Shown here: piece after piece, positions 16,913 through 25,225 of the stretch
Numbering within the stretch: position 1 is the stretch's first letter
Layout of the letters: every line of letters begins with the position of its first letter
From: Flavobacterium hankyongi
GTDB lineage: Bacteria; Bacteroidota; Bacteroidia; Flavobacteriales; Flavobacteriaceae
Assembly (NCBI RefSeq): GCF_036840915.1
Contig: NZ_CP085725.1
Location: 2,728,001-2,792,000 of the forward strand
Reading direction: 5' to 3'
DNA: 64,000 bases
Position numbers and translations under genes: made by a program
The notes under the pieces: model-generated
The model's database searches: none
What the model was told of the DNA's origin: nothing
Seen by the model: only the letters and a program-made list of their open reading frames with translations

Positions 16913-17368
16913 ATGCAAACAACTTTTAAAATTAACCTTTTATCACGTAATGTTCTTTTGAAATTTCTTGAAGATCATACACTGGAACAACTAAATAAAG
17001 TTCCAGAAGGATTTAGTAATAATTTGATATGGAATATTGGTCATATAGTAGTCGTACAACAAATGCTGGTTTACAGATTGTCAGGATTGCCTATGGTGAT
17101 TTCAGATGCAATGGTTGCTAAATACATGAGAGGGACAAAACCCGAAACCGATGTGAGTCAAGAAGAAGTTGAGGAAATCAAATTGTTGTTATTTACAACT
17201 TTAGAACAATCTAAAAAAGATTTTGAAAACGATATTTTCAAAACCTATACCGAATTTACTACATCAACTGGATATACGGTTACAAGTGCAAAGGATGCGA
17301 TAGAATTTAATAATTACCACGAAGGAATGCATACTGGAATTATGATGCAAATCAAAAAATTTCTTTAA
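16913..17368 (+). CDS. DinB-like four-helix protein (DUF1569/DinB superfamily)
   Basis: The 151-residue protein has four predicted helices. Histidines sit in the positions expected for the metal site of the DinB/YfiT superfamily: WNIGHIVVVQQ early and NYHEGMHTGIMMQI near the end. Members are thiol- or metal-dependent enzymes of mostly unknown function. It is unrelated to the DNA polymerase also called DinB (at 56465). It is coupled to the upstream thioesterase. Confidence 0.85.
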   Translation: MQTTFKINLLSRNVLLKFLEDHTLEQLNKVPEGFSNNLIWNIGHIVVVQQMLVYRLSGLPMVISDAMVAKYMRGTKPETDVSQEEVEEIKLLLFTTLEQSKKDFENDIFKTYTEFTTSTGYTVTSAKDAIEFNNYHEGMHTGIMMQIKKFL

Positions 17369-17376
17369 TAATGTTA

Positions 17377-17419
17377 AAACTCCCCAAAAGAAAAAACAAA
17401 AAATCTCTCAGGGGAGTTT
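17377..17419. terminator. Hairpin between convergent genes
   Basis: AAACTCCCC (17377-17385) pairs perfectly with GGGGAGTTT (17411-17419) across a 25-base A-rich loop. It lies between the DinB-like gene and the convergent DUF1275-like gene. The loop is long for a terminator. Confidence 0.6.
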
Positions 17420-17427
17420 CTCTTGAA

Positions 17428-18225
17428 TTAAGCAACTCTTTCTTCTTTTTTAAGAATGATATTTTCTTTTAGTTCTACAACTGGAAGCTTAAGCTTAAAT
17501 AGTTTTCGTTTATGCAAGTAAATTTTCAAACGTAGCTTGTATAAATCGTATACAATAATTACTACTAGTACTGAACTTACAAGGTAAAACATTTTGAATT
17601 CTAGATACCTATAGGTGAATCCTGCCAGCACTGCACCTATAAGGTAAAACACGGTTATTGATAATAATAGTTTAGCTCTTTGTTTTAATGTTTTGTTATT
17701 TCTAAATTCTTTCTTAGTAAACATTGAGAACAAAATTCCTAAATCGGTTGTTGTTCCAGTTAAATGTGTTGTTTTGATTGAGAAGTTAGAAATACTTGCT
17801 GTTAAGCCGTTTTGCAACCCCATCGCAAATAACATAATTGCCAAAAGTATTTCAGTTTCTGCTAAAGTTTCTCTATAAAAATGGTCTCCATAAATACTAA
17901 CAGTGATTAGGCACACTATTTCAAGTATTAATGGTATAGAGTGAGCAATATAACTGTTCTTATGGTTAAGATGTATTACAGCAAGGTTTGAGATGAAACT
18001 TCCCATGAAGAATAATAAAATCCAAGACAAAACGACAACGGTCTGGTAAATATTACCTTTTGCTATTTCTGAAGCTAAAACGGCATAATGCCCTGTTATA
18101 TTTGACGAGAATGAAAAAAATAGCAGTAGCGAACCGATATTAATCATTCCGGCAGAGAAAGCGGATAAAGAACCGAGTTTAAGGTTGTCAGAATGCGATC
18201 TACTGTTACTGTATTTTCTAAGCAT
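17428..18225 (-). CDS. DUF1275 (YoaK) family membrane protein
   Basis: The 265-residue protein has six or so membrane helices. It carries the family's GMINIGSLLLFFSFSSNITGHY opening, an internal AMGLQNGLTASIS segment and the HLTGTTTDLG motif. These are hallmarks of the YoaK/DUF1275 family, whose function is unknown. The start overlaps the stop of the upstream lipocalin-like gene by 8 bases. It is the last gene of a three-gene operon that faces an 11-bp-phased repeat array at 19226-19308. Confidence 0.9.
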   Translation of the reverse strand: MLRKYSNSRSHSDNLKLGSLSAFSAGMINIGSLLLFFSFSSNITGHYAVLASEIAKGNIYQTVVVLSWILLFFMGSFISNLAVIHLNHKNSYIAHSIPLILEIVCLITVSIYGDHFYRETLAETEILLAIMLFAMGLQNGLTASISNFSIKTTHLTGTTTDLGILFSMFTKKEFRNNKTLKQRAKLLLSITVFYLIGAVLAGFTYRYLEFKMFYLVSSVLVVIIVYDLYKLRLKIYLHKRKLFKLKLPVVELKENIILKKEERVA

Positions 18226-18688
18226 TTTTATTTAGTTTTTCAAATGTTAAGCGGACAATACCGCGTATATCTGTGTTTGTGTTGAAATTGAGTACAAGTC
18301 TGTCGTTTGAAATTTCTGTAAGAGTATAATGTTCTAAGGTGTTATCATTGTATTTTAACTCAAGAATATTTCCTCTTCCTTTGATGTTCCAGGTTAACTC
18401 TTTTGTAGTGTCTTTCCCTTTAAGAATTAATTTTTTGTTAGACTTAAAAATCCACTTTTCAGTTTTATGTATGACTAGGTTTTGACTAGCAATTTCTTTA
18501 ACATAATTAGAAAGGTTTTTAAAGTCCTTACTTACAGTATCGTTTTTATCGACTTTTTCATATTCCCAAACTGATTCTTTCCAAACGCCCTCAATCTTTT
18601 TTTCTGGATTCTCGGCCATGCTTGTCATAACTGTAAGACACAAAATTATCAGCAATGGAAGACTTATGTATTTTAAAATAATTTTCAT
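18218..18688 (-). CDS. Secreted lipocalin-like hypothetical protein
   Basis: The 156-residue protein has a signal peptide (LPLLIILCLTVMTSMAE). A beta-rich body follows, beginning KKIEGVWKESVWEYEKV, a pattern typical of small lipocalin-like Bacteroidota proteins. A later WIFKSNKKLILKGK strand and ELTWNIKGRGNILEL support a beta barrel. No ligand can be assigned. It overlaps the DUF1275 gene by 8 bases and follows the UspA-like gene by 8 bases. Confidence 0.78.
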   Translation of the reverse strand: MKIILKYISLPLLIILCLTVMTSMAENPEKKIEGVWKESVWEYEKVDKNDTVSKDFKNLSNYVKEIASQNLVIHKTEKWIFKSNKKLILKGKDTTKELTWNIKGRGNILELKYNDNTLEHYTLTEISNDRLVLNFNTNTDIRGIVRLTFEKLNKNA

Positions 18689-18696
18689 TGTTTTAA

Positions 18697-19194
18697 TTAA
18701 CTAATTGAAACCTGATTCAAGAAGACTTCGGTAATTTTTCCTTTTTCCTGTTGCAGAGTTTCAGTATTTGTATTTAATGTAATTACCTCGACATTCGATT
18801 TTCTAATGAATGGACTTAAGTCAAAGCTTTTTCTATTTGAGAGTTTTTGTTTTCTATTAGCAATAAAAATCGTTTCAACCTTATTTGCTTTTAAATAGCT
18901 ATTAAAGGCAGTTTGATTATAGCCAGTAAATAGATCTATTTTAAACGAGTTAATTTGGGAGTCAAATTTGTTACAAAGTACTTCGTAGGCTTCTTCAAAT
19001 TCATTGTTTGTTAAAGAATCTATTTGTTTCATTTTTGAAAAAAATAGAAGTTCTCGTATTGAATCATTCAATGTTAAACCGTGTAGTAAAATAATATCTA
19101 GACTTGTATCTGATGAATTATTAGTTAAAACCGTTTTTAAAGTGTTTAAAGAATTAACGGTAAAATCAGTTGGTATTAAAATTGTCTTTCTCAT
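18697..19194 (-). CDS. Universal stress protein-like (degenerate UspA)
   Basis: The 165-residue protein begins MRKTILIPTDFTVNSLNTLKTV, the usual first strand of a UspA fold. It has an IILLHG second strand and a later VETIFIANRK strand. The Walker-like GxxG ATP-binding motif seen in many UspA proteins is not visible, so it may not bind ATP. It is the first gene of the operon with the lipocalin-like and DUF1275 genes. It lies about 28 bases downstream of a minus-strand -7 motif and the phased hexamer array, which suggests control by the neighbouring two-component system. Confidence 0.78.
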   Translation of the reverse strand: MRKTILIPTDFTVNSLNTLKTVLTNNSSDTSLDIILLHGLTLNDSIRELLFFSKMKQIDSLTNNEFEEAYEVLCNKFDSQINSFKIDLFTGYNQTAFNSYLKANKVETIFIANRKQKLSNRKSFDLSPFIRKSNVEVITLNTNTETLQQEKGKITEVFLNQVSIS

Positions 19195-19221
19195 GCTTCT
19201 TTTTATTTATTGTTTACAGAG

Positions 19222-19229
19222 CAAAATTA
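19222..19229 (-). promoter_or_regulatory. Minus-strand -7 motif TAATTTTG for the UspA-like operon
   Basis: A perfect TAnnTTTG match on the minus strand places transcription start near 19215, about 21 bases before the ATG at 19194. I see no -33 TTG at the usual distance. The phased hexamers occupy that place, as expected for an activator-dependent promoter. Confidence 0.55.
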
Positions 19230-19308
19230 GAAGCAGAGTATTAGAGCATTATTAAAGTTACATTAGAATGTTATTAGAATTTTGAGATAAGATTAAAATG
19301 AGATTAGA
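19226..19308. promoter_or_regulatory. Array of seven ATTA(G/A)A hexamers, four in strict 11-bp phase
   Basis: Plus-strand hexamers start at 19226, 19240, 19251, 19262, 19273, 19292 and 19303. The spacing is 14, 11, 11, 11, 19 and 11 bases. Tandem direct repeats in 11-bp phase are how dimers of OmpR/PhoB-family regulators usually bind. An OmpR-family regulator gene starts 2.1 kb away (21427). The array covers roughly positions -25 to -95 of the UspA-like promoter. Confidence 0.7.
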
Positions 19309-19339
19309 AAAGCTTATAGAAAAGTTAAAATAGTCCTGT

Positions 19340-20695
19340 CTAACTTAATGTTTTAATTGATGGAAGTGTAATTTGAACAGTTGTTCCTTGATTTTCTATT
19401 GAAGTTACCAGTATTTTTCCGTTGTGCATGCGTATAATGTTTCTAGTCAACGGAAGACCAATCCCATAACCTTCATAGTTTTTAGTGTTTGAAGCCCTAA
19501 AGAATGGATCATAAATATATTTTATTTCGTTTTCAGGTATACCAATACCTTTATCTTTAATGATGATGTAAACATAATCATCAGATGCCCCTATCGATAC
19601 TGTTACATGGTTATCAGAATATTTACAAGCGTTGCTTATAATGTTGCTAAATGCCAGATGTAGCAATTGAATATTTCCGTTTACCTTTAGTTTTAAAGGA
19701 TTTTCTGGCAGTAACTCCATATCGAGATGTATCTTGTTTTTGCTGTTTAAGGTGTCAAGATTTTCTTTTACATCCCAGATAAGTTGATCAATGCGTACTT
19801 TTTCGAATTTCTGTACCTTACCATTGAATCCAGTTTGTGCAAGGAATAAAAGGGCCTTTGTTTTATTGTCGAGCTTTTCAGCTTCCTGTAGAATTATTTT
19901 TAAGGCTTCTACATACTCTTCTGTTTGTCTTGGCTTAGCTAAAACTACGTCGGCCTCACCTATTATGGCGGTCAACGGAGTTCTTAATTCATGTGAGGCA
20001 TTGCTGATGAAGTTGTTTTGCGTTTCAAATGAAGTTTCAATTCGATCGAGCATGTCATTGAATGTGCTTGTAAGTTCATAGAGTTCATCTTTAGCAGTAT
20101 CTTCGCTCAAACGTAGGTGCAAGTTTTCAGAACTTATCTCTTTTACCTTTTCAGTTATAGCTGAAATAGGTTTAAAAATATTTTTAGAATAATAAACAGC
20201 AATATATAATAAAAGTAGAAATGCTGCGGTGATTGCAAAAAGCATTGTCTTGATTAAGTTTTCGGCCTGATTAATTTCAAAGTAATTTTCAGCAACCGTT
20301 ATAACAATGAAGTCACTTTTTTTAGATTTGTATTTTATTCCCTTGTAAAGATATTCGTTAGTTACAAATCGTGCCTGACCTTTTTTTATCACATCTTTGA
20401 AAAACAATTCATCAACTCCTACTTTTTTTGATTCACTAATTATATCTAGCTTGTCATTTATAGGAATAAAAAAATCTTTTTCGTGAGGTAGTTTATCTGA
20501 AGGTTCTTCTTTTGAGAAATTAGTTTCTCCTGCAAATCTTTCTTTAGCCACTTTATTTGCTCTTGCTTCTAATAATCGGAATAAATAATCTTCTGAATAG
20601 TTAGAAACTGTAGCATAAATGAAAATGCCGAATAGAAAAATAACTATTAAGAAAGGAATTAGAAATAGTAAAATGATTCTTGAGTTTTTTTTCAT
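19340..20695 (-). CDS. Two-component sensor histidine kinase
   Basis: The 451-residue protein has a membrane helix at residues 7-30 and an extracytoplasmic sensor region of about 115 residues. A second helix lies at 148-170, followed by a HAMP linker. The HisKA box is FISNASHELRTPLTAIIGEA with phospho-acceptor His235. The ATPase domain has NIISNACKYSDN (N box), DKGIGIPENE (G1) and GYGIGLPLTRN (G2). All catalytic motifs are intact. The sensor region has no Cys/His cluster, so a metal signal is not indicated. Its gene follows the response regulator gene by 27 bases, and the pair is one operon. Confidence 0.95.
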   Translation of the reverse strand: MKKNSRIILLFLIPFLIVIFLFGIFIYATVSNYSEDYLFRLLEARANKVAKERFAGETNFSKEEPSDKLPHEKDFFIPINDKLDIISESKKVGVDELFFKDVIKKGQARFVTNEYLYKGIKYKSKKSDFIVITVAENYFEINQAENLIKTMLFAITAAFLLLLYIAVYYSKNIFKPISAITEKVKEISSENLHLRLSEDTAKDELYELTSTFNDMLDRIETSFETQNNFISNASHELRTPLTAIIGEADVVLAKPRQTEEYVEALKIILQEAEKLDNKTKALLFLAQTGFNGKVQKFEKVRIDQLIWDVKENLDTLNSKNKIHLDMELLPENPLKLKVNGNIQLLHLAFSNIISNACKYSDNHVTVSIGASDDYVYIIIKDKGIGIPENEIKYIYDPFFRASNTKNYEGYGIGLPLTRNIIRMHNGKILVTSIENQGTTVQITLPSIKTLS

Positions 20696-20722
20696 AAATC
20701 AGCTGCCTTTCATTGCGTATTG

Positions 20723-21427
20723 TTAATTCTCACGTAATACATAACCCATGCCTATAACAGTATGAATTATCTTATCATCCGACTTTGTATCTACTTTTTT
20801 TCTAAGATAGTTGATGTATACGTCTACCACATTAGTGCCTAAATCATAGTCAACTCCCCAAACGGCCTCTAGGATGTCCATTCTTGAAAGAACTTTGTTT
20901 TTGTTTTTTAGTAAATGTAGCAATAGCTTGTATTCGGTTGAGGTCAAAGATACTTCTTCATTTTCAAGTGTGACTGTTTTGGTATAGTCATTTATTTTTA
21001 AAGTGTTGAAGGTGTATAAATGATCAGAAGTTATATTTTCGTCGTTTTGAGAAATAGTTTGTCCTGAAGAACGTCTCAGTAGTGTTTTGATACGGGCTAC
21101 AAGTTCAATGAATTTAAATGGTTTTACCAAATAATCATCTGCCCCATTTTCTAGCCCTAAAACTATGTTTTCTGATGTGCCTAGTGCAGTTAAAAATAAA
21201 ATAGGAATTGTTTGATTTTTACTGCGAATTGATTTGCAAACCTCCAGCCCATTCATTTCAGGTAGCATAATATCTAAAATAACCAAATCAAAATTATTTT
21301 CGAGTGCCAATTGCAAACCTGTTTTACCATCAAAGGCAACACTAACCTCAAATCCTTCTTCAGTGAGTCCCTTTTTAATAAAAGAAACAACATGGGCCTC
21401 ATCTTCAACTAAAAGTATTTTTTTCAT
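20723..21427 (-). CDS. OmpR-family response regulator
   Basis: The 234-residue protein has a receiver domain with phospho-acceptor Asp52 (VILDIMLPEMNG), the acidic pair EDE at residues 8-10 and the conserved LVKPFKFIEL lysine. The C-terminal winged-helix DNA-binding domain shows LTSTEYKLLLHLLKNKNKVLSR and VVDVYINYLRKKVD. It is the partner of the histidine kinase downstream. Regulators of this class bind 11-bp-spaced direct repeats, and such an array lies at 19226-19308. Confidence 0.96.
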   Translation of the reverse strand: MKKILLVEDEAHVVSFIKKGLTEEGFEVSVAFDGKTGLQLALENNFDLVILDIMLPEMNGLEVCKSIRSKNQTIPILFLTALGTSENIVLGLENGADDYLVKPFKFIELVARIKTLLRRSSGQTISQNDENITSDHLYTFNTLKINDYTKTVTLENEEVSLTSTEYKLLLHLLKNKNKVLSRMDILEAVWGVDYDLGTNVVDVYINYLRKKVDTKSDDKIIHTVIGMGYVLREN

Positions 21428-21510
21428 GGGTGATGTGCTTCAATCGGAGGGATTAGTCTTAAAATTATTTTAAAAGAGAAGGCAAGTTAAAAAAAATACT
21501 ACGAAGTTAA

Positions 21511-21518
21511 TACCTTTG
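21511..21518 (+). promoter_or_regulatory. -7 promoter motif TACCTTTG
   Basis: A perfect TAnnTTTG match 16 bases upstream of the cystathionine gamma-synthase-like ATG at 21535. Confidence 0.55.
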
Positions 21519-21534
21519 TAAAAAATAATAAATT

Positions 21535-22680
21535 ATGAAATTTAACACAAAAGCGATACATGGTGGTCAACACCATGAAAAAGTAACTGGAGCAGTTATG
21601 CCTCCAGTATTTCAAACATCTACTTTTGCTCAAGTTTCTCCTGGGCAACCAGTAGGAGAATACGAATATAGCCGTGCAGCCAATCCAACTCGTCAAGCTT
21701 TAGAAGATGCTTTGGCTTCAATCGAAAATGGAGCAAGAGGTTTGGCTTTTGCATCAGGATTAGCAGCTACAGATTGTTTACTTCGTTTGTTTAAAGCAGG
21801 TGATGAAATCATTGCTATGGACGATTTATATGGAGGAACATATCGTTTATTTACTCGTTTGTACAAGGATAGCGGAATCAAATTCCACTTTGTTGATATG
21901 AATGATTTGGAAGGTTTTCAAAAATTAATTAACGAAAACACGAAGTTGGTTTGGGTTGAAACACCTACAAATCCATTGATGAAATTAGCTGATATTGCTG
22001 CGATTGCACAGATTACTAAAAAGCATAATATTCTTTTTGCAGTTGACAATACGTTTGCTACACCATACCTTCAAAAACCGTTGGATTTAGGAGCTGATAT
22101 TGTAATGCACTCGGCAACAAAATATTTAGGAGGTCATAGTGATGTAATTGCTGGTGCTTTAATAATAAAAGATAAGGTACTTGGTGATGAATTACACTTT
22201 AAACAATTTGCTACTGGTGGAACATTAGGTCCAATGGATAGCTTTTTGGTATTACGTGGAATTAAAACACTTCACTTACGAGTACAACGTCATTGCGAAA
22301 ATGGAGTAAAAGTGGCAGAGTTTCTTCAAAATCATCCAAAAGTAGAAAAAGTGTATTATCCAGGATTAGAAAATCATCCGTTTCATGAGATTGCTAAAAA
22401 ACAAATGATAGGTGGTTTTGGAGGTATGGTAACTTTTACTTTCAAAACAGGCGCTAAAGCAGATGCAATTAGCTTTCTTGAAAAATTAAAAGTGTTTACA
22501 TTGGCTGAATCTTTAGGAGGTGTAGAATCATTAGCTAATCATCCTGCCTTGATGACTCACGCTTCAATCCCAGAAGACAAACGTAAAGAAATCGGTATTA
22601 CTGATGATTTGGTTCGTTTGAGTGTAGGTGTAGAAGATGCAGAGGATTTAATTGAAGATTTAAAACAGGCATTAGCTTAA
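21535..22680 (+). CDS. PLP-dependent trans-sulfuration enzyme (cystathionine gamma-synthase/lyase)
   Basis: The 381-residue protein belongs to the Cys/Met metabolism PLP family. The cofactor lysine is in SATKYLGGHSDV. Other family motifs are EYEYSRAANPTRQALE near the start, FASGLAATDCLLRLF, and SLGGVESLANHPALMTHASI near the end. It handles cystathionine or a similar sulfur amino acid. The sequence does not decide between synthase (MetB) and gamma-lyase. It has its own -7 motif and a strong terminator, so it is a single-gene unit. Confidence 0.93.
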   Translation: MKFNTKAIHGGQHHEKVTGAVMPPVFQTSTFAQVSPGQPVGEYEYSRAANPTRQALEDALASIENGARGLAFASGLAATDCLLRLFKAGDEIIAMDDLYGGTYRLFTRLYKDSGIKFHFVDMNDLEGFQKLINENTKLVWVETPTNPLMKLADIAAIAQITKKHNILFAVDNTFATPYLQKPLDLGADIVMHSATKYLGGHSDVIAGALIIKDKVLGDELHFKQFATGGTLGPMDSFLVLRGIKTLHLRVQRHCENGVKVAEFLQNHPKVEKVYYPGLENHPFHEIAKKQMIGGFGGMVTFTFKTGAKADAISFLEKLKVFTLAESLGGVESLANHPALMTHASIPEDKRKEIGITDDLVRLSVGVEDAEDLIEDLKQALA

Positions 22681-22686
22681 AAAAAT

Positions 22687-22716
22687 AAAGCCCCACTTAA
22701 GCGGGGCTTTATTTTT
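22687..22716. terminator. Bidirectional terminator
   Basis: AAAGCCCC (22687-22694) pairs with GGGGCTTT (22703-22710). T-rich sequence follows on both strands, so it can serve both the metB-like gene and the convergent gene at 22737. Confidence 0.85.
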
Positions 22717-22736
22717 ATGTTGATTTTAGGTTTTAT

Positions 22737-23552
22737 TTAATTTATGTAATAAATATATCCAAAATTTAACCAAACATTCCAATCGTTAGACTTGTTTTCT
22801 GGATATAATGTTGGGTTTGGATTTAGACCATCAACCCAATTTGAAAAATAGTATTGCCAACGCAAATCTACAATTAAATCTGATAAGGGGGTTAATTTGT
22901 ATCTACTTCCTACACTTCCTACAACAGACCAAGTTGTTCCTTTGTCATTAGAAAAACCGTGTCTTTTCCCTTCGGATGCTTGCCAATACTTATAATAAAT
23001 ATTATCTTCTTCTAAAAGTTTTCCGTTCCCATATGATGTTTCAACTGTAGGGCTAAAAAAACTGTACTGAGCCCCTAAACTAACAAAAGGTGCTAAACTT
23101 CCTGTTGAAGCAGTAAAATCTCGAATACTTAATGGGTAAAACTCTAACTGCATACCAATATTAGTCACGGCTGTACTACCAGTCATTTGTTTTAGTTTTC
23201 TCGCGTCTTCTGATTTCACTAATTTTTCAGGAGTAACCCATTCACCAAAATGGTTTAATTTTGTTTTGTTATATGATAATTCTGATCTTACTTTAAAGTG
23301 ATCATTAAAATAATTTTCGGGAGTATAACAATTACAATCTGCTCTATATGAAAAATTTAGGTAATGAATTAAACCCACACCTATACCAGTATTACCTGAA
23401 TTTGTTTCAAAATCATTGCGAACACCATAATCTGATTGAAAGGCAACAGGGCCTGCAATTAGACCAAGCTCATGCGAGAAACCAAACTGGGCTTGAATGG
23501 TTTGAATAGATCCAATTAATAATAAGGCGGTTAAGCTAATAAATTTAGTCAT
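22737..23552 (-). CDS. Outer-membrane beta-barrel-like protein (THC0290_0291-like)
   Basis: The 271-residue protein has a signal peptide (TALLLIGSIQTIQAQ). Alternating hydrophobic strands follow, with HELGLIAGPVAFQSDYG near the start and the FGYIYYIN ending typical of outer-membrane barrels. It resembles, from memory, the THC0290_0291 family of Flavobacteriia, whose function is unknown. It is transcribed alone, with its 3' end sharing a terminator with the metB-like gene. Confidence 0.78.
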   Translation of the reverse strand: MTKFISLTALLLIGSIQTIQAQFGFSHELGLIAGPVAFQSDYGVRNDFETNSGNTGIGVGLIHYLNFSYRADCNCYTPENYFNDHFKVRSELSYNKTKLNHFGEWVTPEKLVKSEDARKLKQMTGSTAVTNIGMQLEFYPLSIRDFTASTGSLAPFVSLGAQYSFFSPTVETSYGNGKLLEEDNIYYKYWQASEGKRHGFSNDKGTTWSVVGSVGSRYKLTPLSDLIVDLRWQYYFSNWVDGLNPNPTLYPENKSNDWNVWLNFGYIYYIN

Positions 23553-23672
23553 ATAGTGAATATTTAATTCATCAACGACAAATATATAAAAACATCAACG
23601 ACCTCAAAACAAAATCTTAAAAAAAACAAAAATTTAATATTTCTTTTATTTTGATTGTGTACTTGTTAGTAA

Positions 23673-25100
<1,428 letters not shown>

Positions 25101-25125
25101 TTTATTAAAGATTACAATATTTATA

Positions 25126-25156
25126 AAAGGTTCTGCTATAAGCAGGACTTTTTTTA
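25126..25156 (+). terminator. Terminator of gdhA
   Basis: GTTCTGC (25130-25136) pairs with GCAGGAC (25142-25148), with one G-U pair, and a T run follows. Confidence 0.8.
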
Positions 25157-25195
25157 TGTGTAAAATATTAAAATTTAAAACCTGTCGTTTTTATC

Positions 25196-25203
25196 TATAT
25201 TTG
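25196..25203 (+). promoter_or_regulatory. -7 promoter motif TATATTTG for porZ
   Basis: A perfect TAnnTTTG match 22 bases upstream of the porZ-like ATG. Confidence 0.55.
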
Positions 25204-25225
25204 TAACATAATCAATCCTTTTTGA

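Noticed and set aside
16913..17368. Reading the DinB-like protein as a DNA polymerase
   Set aside because: The fold is the metal-binding four-helix DinB/YfiT type; the polymerase is at 56465.
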